From Clostridia bacterium (GTDB taxonomy: Bacteria; Bacillota; Clostridia; Oscillospirales; CAG-272): a DNA stretch of 64,000 nucleotides. The stretch lies in assembly GCA_017453255.1 (NCBI GenBank), contig JAFTKN010000010.1, positions 380,486 to 444,485 on the forward strand, in the 5' to 3' direction. Below, piece by piece: positions 30,141 to 39,044 of this stretch (position 1 is its first letter; each line of letters opens with the position of its first letter). Below the pieces are notes generated by a model that was not told the origin of the DNA, searched no databases, and worked only from the letters and a program-made list of their open reading frames with translations. The position numbers and the translations under genes are program-made.

Positions 30141-30739
30141 TGGACACACTTGTAAAGCCTTTACAGGACTTAATTGAAAAGTTCCGTTCCTTAGACGGCG
30201 TTGGTAAAAAAAGCGCTATGAGAATGGCTTTTTCTGTTCTTGATATGGACAATTCCGAGGTTTATGATTTTGCACAAGCAATTTTAGATGCAAAAACCAA
30301 GATTGGTCTCTGCTCTGTTTGTCAAAATCTTTCTGCAAGTGAGGTTTGTCCTATTTGCTCTTCTGTTACAAGAGATCAATCAACGATTTGTGTAGTGGAA
30401 GATTATCAAGCAGTTTTAGCCCTTGAAAGAGTCAAGGAATATAGTGGAACTTACCATGTTCTTCATGGAACTATCGCTCCTATGAAGGGCATTGGTCCTG
30501 ACAAGCTCAAGATCAAAGAGCTTTTAAATAGAATCAATAATTCTAACGTATCTGAGGTAATTGTAGCAACTAACCCTACTGTAGAAGGTGAAGCTACTGC
30601 TATGTATCTTTCCAAGCTATTAAAGCCTCTTGATATTAAAGTAACACGAATTGCAAATGGTCTTCCTGTCGGTGCTGATTTGGAGTATGCAGATGAAATT
30701 ACTCTGTTTCGCGCTATTCAAGGCAGACGCGACATTTAG
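30140..30739 (+). CDS. recR: Recombination protein RecR
   Basis: The 199-residue RecFOR-pathway protein has an N-terminal helix-hairpin-helix (FRSLDGVGKKSAMRMAF), the C4 zinc finger CSVCQNLSASEVCPIC, the Toprim motif ICVVEDYQAVLALE with GTIAPMKGIGPD, and a C-terminal Walker B-like region. It helps load RecA on gapped DNA. It starts within the ebfC stop codon, and the exonuclease gene follows after 13 bases, probably on the same transcript. Confidence 0.96.
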   Translation: MDTLVKPLQDLIEKFRSLDGVGKKSAMRMAFSVLDMDNSEVYDFAQAILDAKTKIGLCSVCQNLSASEVCPICSSVTRDQSTICVVEDYQAVLALERVKEYSGTYHVLHGTIAPMKGIGPDKLKIKELLNRINNSNVSEVIVATNPTVEGEATAMYLSKLLKPLDIKVTRIANGLPVGADLEYADEITLFRAIQGRRDI

Positions 30740-30752
30740 TTAAGGAACAAAA

Positions 30753-31862
30753 ATGGAATATATATTTTTCGATATTGAATGTGCAAATTGCTTTCACGGT
30801 CATGGTAAAATATGTTCCTTTGGATATGTTATTACCGATGAGAGCTTTAATGTAATTGAAAAAAATGATATTCTTATGAATCCTCATTCAAGATTTTGCC
30901 TAACTGGTCATAAGAACCATCCTGGTATTGTACTTGGATATGACGAGAAAGCCTTTAACTCCTCACCTGATTTTAAGCATTACTATAATACTATTCGTAA
31001 TCTTCTTACAAGACCTAACTCTATCAAATTTGGCTTTGCAGTGCTGTCAGACGCTGGCTTTTTAAAAAGCGAATGCGAACGATTTTCTAAAGAGCTTTTT
31101 GATTTTGATTTCATTGATATTCAACGTATATATACTGATTTCAATGAGCTTGATAATACCCCTGGTCTTATAAAATGTGCTCACGAATACGGAATTTCTG
31201 ATAATCAAGACGTTCACAAAAGTGATGATGATTCGTTCTATACAATGATTGTTTTGAAGGGCTTATGCAAGGAAACAGGTCTTGACCCTCAAGCCCTTAT
31301 CGAGAGATTTCCTCACTGTAAATGCAGGTGTATAAATGGCGAAATTGAGTCGGAATATTTAAAATACAGAGAGATTATGAAGTCTCAAAAGCTTTCAAAA
31401 ATGGAAAAGCTAACAGGCAGTGTTCGCTCCAATTGGATACATACTACTGAAAAAAATGCTCTTGACTTCTCTAACTATTATAAAAGAGTTTATGTTGATA
31501 AAGCTGCATCATCATATTTTCAGGGCAAGCGAGTATGTATTAGCTCTTTATATGAGGAATATCATTTTAATGAAATGATGAATATCGTTTCTTGTCTTGC
31601 AAAAAACGGCGCAAAATATACTCGTCACGCATTTAGCTGTAACATATTTGTTACCTATAATTTATTAGATAAAAACGGCGAGCCATATAGATGCTATCGC
31701 AAGGACAAGGTTGATATTGCGCTTAGCGAGGGCAAAAATATTGAAATTCTCGATATTAGTGATCTTTTAAGAATACTTGATATTTCTAACGAGGAAATAC
31801 AAGTTTTGGATAGAAAAAATTTAGCTCCGATTAAAAAGCGTAAATTTATCAAATCAATTTAA
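30753..31862 (+). CDS. DEDDh-type exonuclease with a possible C-terminal BRCT-like domain
   Basis: The 369-residue protein has an N-terminal DnaQ-like 3'-5' exonuclease fold: ExoI FFDIEC (D7, E9), ExoII region FGFAVLSDAGFL (D100) and ExoIII DVHKSDDDS (H155, D160). The last 110 residues (YFQGKRVCISSL, IVSCLAKNGAKYTRHAFSCNIFVTYNL, ILDISDLLRIL) have the strand-helix rhythm and G-K-R-V opening of a BRCT domain, although this is a weak match. It follows recR by 13 bases with AAGGAAC before the ATG, suggesting a DNA-repair role. The exact family is not recognised. Confidence 0.7.
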   Translation: MEYIFFDIECANCFHGHGKICSFGYVITDESFNVIEKNDILMNPHSRFCLTGHKNHPGIVLGYDEKAFNSSPDFKHYYNTIRNLLTRPNSIKFGFAVLSDAGFLKSECERFSKELFDFDFIDIQRIYTDFNELDNTPGLIKCAHEYGISDNQDVHKSDDDSFYTMIVLKGLCKETGLDPQALIERFPHCKCRCINGEIESEYLKYREIMKSQKLSKMEKLTGSVRSNWIHTTEKNALDFSNYYKRVYVDKAASSYFQGKRVCISSLYEEYHFNEMMNIVSCLAKNGAKYTRHAFSCNIFVTYNLLDKNGEPYRCYRKDKVDIALSEGKNIEILDISDLLRILDISNEEIQVLDRKNLAPIKKRKFIKSI

Positions 31863-31866
31863 TAAA

Positions 31867-31945
31867 ACAGACATTTCACTTGTAAAAGCGATTCGCTTTC
31901 TTAGTTTGACTAAGTTTGGGTTGTGAAATGTCTGTTTTTTATTGC
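31867..31945 (+). terminator. Branched terminator-like structure after the recR operon
   Basis: A 13-bp perfect inverted repeat (ACAGACATTTCAC at 31867-31879 and GTGAAATGTCTGT at 31923-31935) encloses two smaller hairpins (AAAGCG/CGCTTT and TTAG/CTAA) and is followed by T6. The outer stem plus T-run is terminator-like, but the multi-armed interior is unusual for one. Confidence 0.6.
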
Positions 31946-31949
31946 AATC

Positions 31950-32376
31950 CTTTGGAGATATTACCAAGGTGAAACTATAAATAGATACGCCTATTTTGAT
32001 GTTAAAGATAGCGAAATCATTTCTCTTGATTTTAAAATGAAGCTATGCTTTTTAGAGGCTAACCCATTAATAAGTGCAAATTGCGAAAAATTTGCCGTTT
32101 CTAAGGGCCCTATAGTTTATTGCATGGAAAGCTTTGATAATGGCGAAAATATACGTGATATAAGGCTTGATTCTAACGATAGCTTTACCACAGACTATGA
32201 CGAGCAATTAAAAGCAAATATACTCACCATATCAGCTTATAAGCGCAAGGAATGCAAGGAGCTTTACTCCTTTGCAAAAAAATGACTTTTATAAAATTAC
32301 TGCAAAGCTTATACCTTATTATTGTTTTGCTAACAGAGGCGAAAATGAAATGCAGGTATGGCACTTAGTCAAATAA
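31950..32376 (+). pseudogene. Remnant of a GH127 (DUF1680) beta-L-arabinofuranosidase gene, 3' end only
   Basis: The reading frame matches the C-terminal beta-sandwich part of GH127 enzymes: NRYAYFDV, then FLEANPLISANCEKFAVSKGPIVYCME. It stops at TGA just after a run of seven A's (32276-32282). In the next frame the sequence continues as IPYYCFANRGENEMQVW, the usual GH127 C-terminus. So there is a one-base frameshift in the A-run and the whole N-terminal catalytic domain is missing. There is no start or ribosome binding site. This is a decayed carbohydrate gene, not a functional product. Confidence 0.8.
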
Positions 32377-32410
32377 AAAATATGCACCTTTACTGGTGCA
32401 TATTTTTTAT
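32376..32410. terminator. Bidirectional terminator
   Basis: The stem AATATGCACC/GGTGCATATT is flanked by A6 and T6 runs. It lies between the GH127 remnant and the convergent DUF2344 gene. Confidence 0.85.
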
Positions 32411-33093
32411 TCAAACTCATTCAATTCAAAATCTAACATTTTATTTCTCATAATAGTATAGCTCTCTTCAATACTATCCTTATCAATAATTTTGAGATTT
32501 TGTCTTATCGCCTCAACAAAAAGCTCTGGATTAAGATAATTCTCATTATCTGCAGTTAAAATTGTATGTAGCACTAATCCATTTTCGGCACTTGATACCT
32601 CTAATAGCTTTATAAATTGGCTAATATCAATTTCCTTTTCGCCGCTTTTTGTCTTTTTTGTAATTATACATTCCTTGGAAAAAAGATTTTTAATTTCGTT
32701 TACTGTATTCTCTGTTATTTTTGGAGAATTAAGGTTTATTGTATAATCGATATATCCAATGTTTTTAAATTTCTTCTCTGGATTATATACAGAAAGCACC
32801 TTCATCTGAGTTGGAAAGCTTTTTTGAAGTCTTTCCTTTATTTCTTCATTTAACATGAAGGAATTAATTTTTATATCAAAAAGCTCACATGTGCTTTCGA
32901 CACCAACAGGCAATGGAACTGCAAACACAATTTTCGGCTGAGGATTAAAGCCCTCACTATACCAAATATCTATACCTGCTCTTGTAATTATTCTCTGCAT
33001 TGTTTTTTGCAAATCTAGATGAGATATATACATTAAATCTCCTGTTTTAGAAAACTTAATTCTAACAGGTATTACTTCATTTTGGGACACCAT
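32407..33093 (-). CDS. DUF2344 / TIGR03936 radical-SAM-associated protein
   Basis: The 228-residue protein starts VIPVRIKFSKTGDLMYISHLDLQKTMQRIITRAGI, with GFNPQPKIVFAVPLPVGVES further on; this is the typical DUF2344 pattern. The family is nearly always encoded next to, or fused to, a TIGR03960 radical SAM protein, as here, where the two genes overlap by 22 bases. Function is not established; a link to RNA or ribosome modification has been suggested because homologs often neighbour rng and rplU, which are absent here. AAAGGAG precedes the ATG. Confidence 0.85.
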   Translation of the reverse strand: MVSQNEVIPVRIKFSKTGDLMYISHLDLQKTMQRIITRAGIDIWYSEGFNPQPKIVFAVPLPVGVESTCELFDIKINSFMLNEEIKERLQKSFPTQMKVLSVYNPEKKFKNIGYIDYTINLNSPKITENTVNEIKNLFSKECIITKKTKSGEKEIDISQFIKLLEVSSAENGLVLHTILTADNENYLNPELFVEAIRQNLKIIDKDSIEESYTIMRNKMLDFELNEFE

Positions 33094-34919
33094 GTAAGCT
33101 CCTTTCCAAGCATATTTGCACCACAACCAGAGCATTTTTCCTTACAGTTTGGTGTTGTTTGGCTCTCATATGCTCTTTTATTTTCTCTTACTAAAAAGCT
33201 TTTGCTTACACCTATATCAATAACATCCCAAGGAAGTATTTCATCATATGACATTTTTCTATTAGCGTAAAAATGAGGATCTATTTCACATTTTTCAAAT
33301 GCTTCCATCCACTTATCATAATCAAAATACTCATCCCACGCATCAAAAATCATTCCCTTGCCTTGAGCATATGCAATTACCTTTGATAAGCGTCTATCAC
33401 CCTTAGAAAATACTGCTTCTAAAAATGATACCTTTGCCTCATGCCAATTATATCTAATCTTCTTATCTGTTATTTTTTCAGCTAAGAACATTTGCTTTGA
33501 TCTCAAGCTTTCTAAGCTATCCTGTGCCTCCCATTGAAAGGGTGTATGTGGCTTTGGAACAAAGCATGAAACACTAACTGTAACGCTTACGGGCTTTTTT
33601 GGTCTGTTTGGTGTTTTATAAAACTCCTCAACAACAGTTGAGGCAAGTGTTGAAATTCCCTCAATATCCTCGTATGTTTCTGTTGGTAAGCCGTTCATAA
33701 AATAAAGCTTTACCTGACTTTTTCCACCCTCAAACGCAAGTCTTACAGCATTTAAAAGATCCTTTTCATAAAGATTCTTATTAATAGCATCTCTGAGCCT
33801 TTGCGTGCCTGCCTCTGGAGCAAATGTAAGTCCACTTGAGCGTATAGAGCTTACCTTTTTCATAAGCTCTCTTGTAAAGCTATCTGCTCGTAGTGAAGGC
33901 AATGATAAATTAACTTTCTTTTCGTTTGTCCAAGAAAGAAGCATGTCTGTTGCATCGTGCAAGCAAGAATAGTCGCTAATTGATAAGGATGTTAATGAAA
34001 TTTCATTATATCCAGTATTTTCATAGGTTTCTCTTGCTTGTCTATTTAAAACCTCAGCACTTTTTTCTCTAACAGGACGATATACCATACCAGCCTGACA
34101 AAAGCGACATCCACGAATACATCCACGAAATGTTTCAAGCATTATTCTATCGTGAACCGTTTCAATGTATGGCATAACAGGCTTGGTTGGAAAATAAGAG
34201 GTATTTAAGTCTTCAACTATTCTTTTAACAACCTTTTTTGGAACGTCATCATATTTAGGCTCAAAGCTTTTTATTGTACCATCTTCGTTATATTCTACAT
34301 TATAAAGAGATGGAACATAAAAGCCATCAAGGTGCGATGCCTCCCTTAAAAATGTCTGCTTTGTATATGTTTTGCTATTTTTCATATCTATGTAAAGCTG
34401 TGCAAGCTCACATAGAGCCTCCTCGCCTTCACCTATGCTGAATATATCAAAGAAGTCGGCAACAGGCTCGGCATTATATGCACATGGTCCCCCACCTAAT
34501 ATGATTGGATATTCCTCTCCCCTGTCCTTTGAAAAAATTGGAATACCAGCCATATCAATCATATTTACAGCGGTAGTATAACAAAGCTCATATTGCAACG
34601 AAAGAGCCATAATATCGAAATCCTTAATATTGTCCTTGCTTTCAAGCGTAAACAAAGGGATATTATTCTCTCTCATTTTTTCTTCCATATCTGGCCATAC
34701 GGCAAACGCTCTTTCACACCAAACGTCTTCCATTTGATTAAGAGCACCATATAAAATCTTCATACCAAGATTGGACATACCTATTTCATAGGTATCGGGA
34801 AAGCAAAATGCTATTCTAAGCTTCATTTTGCTTTTATCTTTTATTATTTCTCCGTATTCTCCACCAATGTATCTACCAGGCTTTGAAACAGACTTCAAGA
34901 TTGCGCTAATATTTTGCAT
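33072..34919 (-). CDS. B12-binding-like/radical SAM protein, TIGR03960 family
   Basis: The 615-residue protein has an N-terminal cobalamin-binding-like domain (KPGRYIGGEYGE, RIAFCFPDTYEIGMSNLGM) and a radical SAM barrel with the [4Fe-4S] motif GCIRGCRFCQAG. The C-terminal CSGCGANMLGKELTWCP adds a further cysteine cluster. The biochemical reaction is unknown. It starts one base after the stop of the ATPase-like gene with no Shine-Dalgarno, so translation probably depends on re-initiation. The overlap with DUF2344 supports a joint function. Confidence 0.87.
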   Translation of the reverse strand: MQNISAILKSVSKPGRYIGGEYGEIIKDKSKMKLRIAFCFPDTYEIGMSNLGMKILYGALNQMEDVWCERAFAVWPDMEEKMRENNIPLFTLESKDNIKDFDIMALSLQYELCYTTAVNMIDMAGIPIFSKDRGEEYPIILGGGPCAYNAEPVADFFDIFSIGEGEEALCELAQLYIDMKNSKTYTKQTFLREASHLDGFYVPSLYNVEYNEDGTIKSFEPKYDDVPKKVVKRIVEDLNTSYFPTKPVMPYIETVHDRIMLETFRGCIRGCRFCQAGMVYRPVREKSAEVLNRQARETYENTGYNEISLTSLSISDYSCLHDATDMLLSWTNEKKVNLSLPSLRADSFTRELMKKVSSIRSSGLTFAPEAGTQRLRDAINKNLYEKDLLNAVRLAFEGGKSQVKLYFMNGLPTETYEDIEGISTLASTVVEEFYKTPNRPKKPVSVTVSVSCFVPKPHTPFQWEAQDSLESLRSKQMFLAEKITDKKIRYNWHEAKVSFLEAVFSKGDRRLSKVIAYAQGKGMIFDAWDEYFDYDKWMEAFEKCEIDPHFYANRKMSYDEILPWDVIDIGVSKSFLVRENKRAYESQTTPNCKEKCSGCGANMLGKELTWCPKMK

Positions 34920-37040
34920 TTATTTATTTTTGGGTAATAATGTGAATGTAGCAAGCAATGAAATTGCAGTAAACACTAAATACGAGCATCCTATAATTGC
35001 AGATGGTAGCAAATTAATTACTCCAAATACACACATTCCTATATATGCAGCACCCGTAAGTGATGCAATTATTTTTAAAACCCTTGTAACCTTTCGTATT
35101 GTGACAATTTTTTTACAAGCAGGAATTGCACTCAAAAGTGCAGATGAGCGTCCCTTGGATACGATTTTTGCATCCTTTCTACCTGTTGAGGTTGGGATAT
35201 CCGTAACTGAGGTTAGCTTAATAATTCTAACATTTTGCTTTGTAAAATTAGTTATTTTCTTAATTAAATCATTACTAATGTTTGGATCAAAGGTTCTAAT
35301 TCCAACTACCAGTCCGTTTTTGTTTAATTGAATAGCTGACTTTATAAAATCCTCATCCATTTGATATTTGATATACATTTTTGAGCATAAAACACCATTA
35401 CAAGCGATATACATAACGCATACATCGTCCTTGTCATCTCTCTCTGCTCCAACCTCTATACCTTGTGCAGTCATACCGAATTTGTCAGCAAATATAATAT
35501 TGCTTCCATCTACGCTAACACAAAGATAGCTTCTTCCAGCACATACAAATTTAACTCGACCACTTTTGGGGACTGCATTATTTGTTGCTGCATCAAAAAC
35601 ATCTGCTAATGGTCCCCCAACTACAGAAAAGCCACTTGATGCATAATAAAGAACCTTTTCCATATCAAAATCGTTATAAACATTGAAGTTAGTAATTTTT
35701 ACATTACGTGGTGGAAAAGCAGTTGTATCATTAACAACAACGGCATCTACATTTGAAAATTCAGCTATTGCCTCCTCTCCTACAATGGTAACCTCCTTTT
35801 CGTATAGTGCCTTATTAGCAAAATAAAATGGTACACTATATGAAAATAAAACCCCAATAGGAAGCATAAATAGCATTGATGCTACAAAATATGTAATCGA
35901 TGCCACAACATCCTTAACTTGAAATGCAGCAATAATTGCAAAGGCAAAAGCTACAAAAAATGCAACTATATAATATACACTTAAAAACTTTCTTATGCGG
36001 GTTGGAGCATTTGTATTTGCAAAATAGTTTCTTACAAACATTGTTTTACCAACTCTTGCAATTTCACCATTAAATTCGCCATTTGAGGTGGTAGTAAAGG
36101 TATCATATTCCGCCTCAGCATTAGTTTCTTGTACCTTTTCAAGTATAAACTTTGAATCCTTTGAGGAAACTACTCCAAATCCAAAGCGTTCCCTCAGTAT
36201 ATTTACATAAGAAAACATTATTGTTGAACAAACAATAATTGCTGCTGGGAAATTAAGTAAAACAGGCTTGTGTCCGTATCCAACAGAAATTAGCAAAAGC
36301 TGAAGTGAAGAATATAAGATTGAAACGCTTAAGCCTATTGTTGCTATTGACTCAGGAATTAAATCCTTTTTTATTATGGATCTTGTTCCATGATAAAGCT
36401 GCTCATATGCACAAATACCACACAAAATTAATGCAACCAAGCTCGAAACAGTATGAACATATGGGTGCTGAATAATATCAAAAAACTCCCACGATTCATT
36501 AGTATTAACAAAAATCGAAATATTCTCAATAAAAAATATTGCAGAGGCAAAAATTATAGAAAATATAAGTCTAAGCCTAAGACTTCTTTTTGCATACTTA
36601 TACATTCCTATAATTTCTTTTCTTTGCATTCTGTCGTTGTATTCAAAGTCACTATTTTCAACGTCATCGCTTGTATCATCGTTTACGCCCGATGCTTTAT
36701 CTGATACCTGCTTATGTACTCCTGACTGTGTTAATCCAAAGGCCTCCATAAACTGTCTGTTTGTTTGTGATGTACTTGCATATTGCTCATCAATCTCAAA
36801 ATCCCCAGTATTTTCCTTTTCGCTTCCATGCCATGTAGCAGCATAGCCTGTATTTACTGTAACCTTATTAACCTTTTCAGCTACTTGCTTAAATATACTT
36901 TCATCAGGAGAAACGAATAAAACGTCATCATCTAACTCGTTTGCATCCTTATCTATGCCTACAGATACCGTTTTTGGTGAATTAGCTTCTTCAGTACCTT
37001 CAAATTTCAACTCGTCATTTAATTGCTCATTTTGTCTCAT
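34920..37040 (-). CDS. Membrane protein resembling a P-type ATPase without its catalytic motif
   Basis: The 706-residue protein starts with a 135-residue acidic, low-complexity cytoplasmic region. It continues with helices at about 152-172, 198-212, 232-252 and 262-280, an actuator-like loop (325-340, EIARVGKTMF), two helices (353-372, 380-403) with an FMLPIG turn, a large soluble loop and two last helices (658-700). The segment ANKALYEKEVTIVGEEAIAE, then VDAVVVNDTTAF, aligns with the P1-type ATPase stretch that normally ends VDxxxFDKTGTLT. The phosphorylated Asp is N437 and the Lys is D438. Probably a non-pumping relative with an unknown, perhaps regulatory, role. Confidence 0.6.
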   Translation of the reverse strand: MRQNEQLNDELKFEGTEEANSPKTVSVGIDKDANELDDDVLFVSPDESIFKQVAEKVNKVTVNTGYAATWHGSEKENTGDFEIDEQYASTSQTNRQFMEAFGLTQSGVHKQVSDKASGVNDDTSDDVENSDFEYNDRMQRKEIIGMYKYAKRSLRLRLIFSIIFASAIFFIENISIFVNTNESWEFFDIIQHPYVHTVSSLVALILCGICAYEQLYHGTRSIIKKDLIPESIATIGLSVSILYSSLQLLLISVGYGHKPVLLNFPAAIIVCSTIMFSYVNILRERFGFGVVSSKDSKFILEKVQETNAEAEYDTFTTTSNGEFNGEIARVGKTMFVRNYFANTNAPTRIRKFLSVYYIVAFFVAFAFAIIAAFQVKDVVASITYFVASMLFMLPIGVLFSYSVPFYFANKALYEKEVTIVGEEAIAEFSNVDAVVVNDTTAFPPRNVKITNFNVYNDFDMEKVLYYASSGFSVVGGPLADVFDAATNNAVPKSGRVKFVCAGRSYLCVSVDGSNIIFADKFGMTAQGIEVGAERDDKDDVCVMYIACNGVLCSKMYIKYQMDEDFIKSAIQLNKNGLVVGIRTFDPNISNDLIKKITNFTKQNVRIIKLTSVTDIPTSTGRKDAKIVSKGRSSALLSAIPACKKIVTIRKVTRVLKIIASLTGAAYIGMCVFGVINLLPSAIIGCSYLVFTAISLLATFTLLPKNK

Positions 37041-37054
37041 TCGCTACTCCTTTC

Positions 37055-37873
37055 TTACATTCTTTGCATTCTTGCAACGTGACATAAAATAACTGACGCT
37101 GCAGTAGATACGTTCAAAGAATTAACCTTGCCGTACATAGGTATTGATACAATGTAGTCGCTTCTTTCTTTTACTAAATGTGAAACTCCATTTCCCTCAG
37201 AGCCTAAAACTATTGCACAAGCACAATTAAAGTCTGTTTCATAATATGGTGTTCCTCCAGCCTCTGACGCAAACACCCAAAGTCCTTTTTTCTTAAGCTC
37301 CTCAATTGTAGTGGCAATATTAGTAACCTTAGCAATAAGCATATGCTCAATCGCTCCTGCAGAGGATTTATAAACTGTCGAGGTTATACCAACAGCACGT
37401 CTCTTAGGAATAATTATTCCGTGTGCTCCAGCACATTCAGCGCATCTTATCAAAGCACCTAAATTGTGTGGATCCTCAATCGAATCAGCTATAACTATAA
37501 GAGGCTTTTCGTTTCTTTCCTTTGCTAAATTAAGCATATCATCTATTGACGAATACTCTTTTAACGATGCAACGGCAACAATTCCTTGATGGTTTGTTCC
37601 ATTTGCTAAAAAATCAAGCTTTTGCCCCTCTACCTCTGAAATTGGAATACCACGTGCGGCAGCTTCAGCAACAAGCACAGTGATTGAGCCCTCGTGATTT
37701 CCACCTTTTTTTACATATACCTTTTCGATTGCTCTTTCACTCTTTAGTAGTTCTCTCACTGCATTCCTTCCGATTACTACTCCACTTTCGTCATTCTGCT
37801 CATTCCCTTGACTATTTCTTCTGTCAAAATTTTTTCTAAATTTGTTGTTTTTATCAAAATTATTGTTTTTCAA
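37055..37873 (-). CDS. rlmB: 23S rRNA (guanosine-2251-2'-O)-methyltransferase RlmB
   Basis: The 272-residue SpoU-class SPOUT enzyme has a short basic N-terminal extension (Asn/Lys/Arg rich), the substrate-binding domain (VVIGRNAVRELLKSERAIEKVYV) and knot motifs NLGALIRCAECAGAHGIIIP, VLGSEGNGVSHLV and IPMYGKVNSLNVSTAASVIL. The start is taken as TTG because GGAG lies nine bases upstream; a TTG five codons earlier overlaps that site. The order rlmB then sigH-like gene is as in B. subtilis yacO-yacP-sigH. Confidence 0.93.
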   Translation of the reverse strand: MKNNNFDKNNKFRKNFDRRNSQGNEQNDESGVVIGRNAVRELLKSERAIEKVYVKKGGNHEGSITVLVAEAAARGIPISEVEGQKLDFLANGTNHQGIVAVASLKEYSSIDDMLNLAKERNEKPLIVIADSIEDPHNLGALIRCAECAGAHGIIIPKRRAVGITSTVYKSSAGAIEHMLIAKVTNIATTIEELKKKGLWVFASEAGGTPYYETDFNCACAIVLGSEGNGVSHLVKERSDYIVSIPMYGKVNSLNVSTAASVILCHVARMQRM

Positions 37874-37949
37874 GATTTTTATCTCCAAAAATTCATAGTT
37901 AATATTATTTTAACATATATATTTTAATTTGTACAGTTATTTTAAATAA

Positions 37950-37986
37950 AAAAATAAAAAAAGAACCTCTGCAAACGCAAAGGTTC
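37950..37986 (-). terminator. Terminator after the zinc-ribbon gene
   Basis: Read on the minus strand, the stem GAACCTTTGC/GCAGAGGTTC (one G-U pair) is followed by T7 and a further T-rich stretch. It separates the sigH-like/zinc-ribbon unit from rlmB. Confidence 0.8.
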
Positions 37987-38017
37987 AATTTTTAACTAAA
38001 AAAACTATTTATGTAGA

Positions 38018-38296
38018 TCAGTTTTGCTCAAGTTTCTTTGCAAAGCACTCGCTACAATATACAGGCTTTTCGTTGTTTGGCTGGAATGGAACTTTTGCTT
38101 CCTTTCCACATTCTGCACAAACAGTGGTAAATAGCTCTCTCGGAGCCTTTCCAGCATTCTTTTTTGCATCTCTACAGCTCTTGCATCTCTTTGGCTCATT
38201 CTCTAAGCCCTTGGAAGCATAAAACTCCTGCTCACCAGCAGTAAATACAAATTCTGCTCCACAGTCCTTGCAGACTAAGGTCTTGTCCTCAAACAT
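38018..38296 (-). CDS. Double zinc-ribbon protein
   Basis: The 92-residue protein has two four-cysteine modules: CKDCGAEF with CKSCRDAKK (residues 9-42, probable zf-trcl type with the AGEQEFYASKGL signature) and CAECGKEAKV with YCSECFAKK (60-87). The zf-trcl family is widespread and of unknown function. GAGGAGAG precedes the ATG. It is encoded between the sigH-like gene and rlmB, probably on the sigma gene's transcript, and followed by a terminator. Confidence 0.8.
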   Translation of the reverse strand: MFEDKTLVCKDCGAEFVFTAGEQEFYASKGLENEPKRCKSCRDAKKNAGKAPRELFTTVCAECGKEAKVPFQPNNEKPVYCSECFAKKLEQN

Positions 38297-38335
38297 GTTC
38301 TCTCTCCTCTAAATTTATATATACAAAGCATTTCG

Positions 38336-38893
38336 CTAAGTAATCTTTTCCTTGAATTCCTTTTTTAGTTTTCGCCTTGCCCTATATATTGCATTGTTAA
38401 CTGATCTAATACTTTTGTTGATGCTTTCGGAAATTTCCTTGATGCTCATTTCTTCACATATCATCATGAAAATTCTTTTTTCGAGTGGTGAAAGAAGACC
38501 CTCAGCGTGTTGTAACAACTGTTGCTTAAGCTCTTGCTTAGCAATATTATCTAAAGCAGTTTCGTCACAAAACCCTTCTTCTTTAAATTCTTCCTTTCTT
38601 GATTTCTTAGACTTGCATTTACGCAAGAAAGAAACTAAACCATTACGTATGCAAACCTTAGCATATGCACCAAAGGTTGTTTCACTATTTATGTCATAGG
38701 TCGAGATAGCCTTATCGAAGGCTATTTTACTCTCCTGCAAAAAGTCCTCAAGCTCAACTTGCTCATCTGCACACATATTTGAATACTTTTTCGAAAGACT
38801 AATAATTAGCATTTTGTATTTATCACACAAAAGTGCAAAAGAATATTCACTACCCCTTCGTGCTGATAAAATAAGCTTTACTAATTCATCCAT
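38336..38893 (-). CDS. sigH: Sigma-70 family factor, probable SigH (Spo0H)
   Basis: The 185-residue sigma factor has region 2 (LEDFLQESKIAFDKAISTYD, TFGAYAKVCIRNGLVSFLRK) and a region 4 helix-turn-helix (MSIKEISESINKSIRSVNNAIYRARRKLKK). The C-terminal pattern LLSPLEKRIFMM with KSIRSVNNAIYRARRKL resembles SigH (LSDLEKKVL, KSIDNALQRVKRKL). The rlmB neighbour matches the Bacillus sigH locus, which supports the call. It is shorter than B. subtilis SigH (218), so another alternative sigma factor cannot be excluded. SigH would feed the spoIIA and spo0A circuits. Confidence 0.7.
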   Translation of the reverse strand: MDELVKLILSARRGSEYSFALLCDKYKMLIISLSKKYSNMCADEQVELEDFLQESKIAFDKAISTYDINSETTFGAYAKVCIRNGLVSFLRKCKSKKSRKEEFKEEGFCDETALDNIAKQELKQQLLQHAEGLLSPLEKRIFMMICEEMSIKEISESINKSIRSVNNAIYRARRKLKKEFKEKIT

Positions 38894-38942
38894 GTAAACC
38901 TTTCCTTATCAAAAAAAGTCGAAATCCTCTCTTGATAAATCA

Positions 38943-38971
38943 ATTATATCAAATTAAATTTAGCTTGTCAA
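38943..38971 (-). promoter_or_regulatory. Promoter of the sigH-like gene
   Basis: Perfect TTGACA and TATAAT are separated by 17 bases on the minus strand, about 50 bases upstream of the ATG. A TTATCAA/TTGATAA stem lies in the 5' untranslated region between them. Confidence 0.8.
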
Positions 38972-39044
38972 GAGTTTTTTGTGCATTAATGAGAAAAAAC
39001 ATACTTTTTTTGACGATATTTTGGTAAAAGTTGCTAAATAGTTG

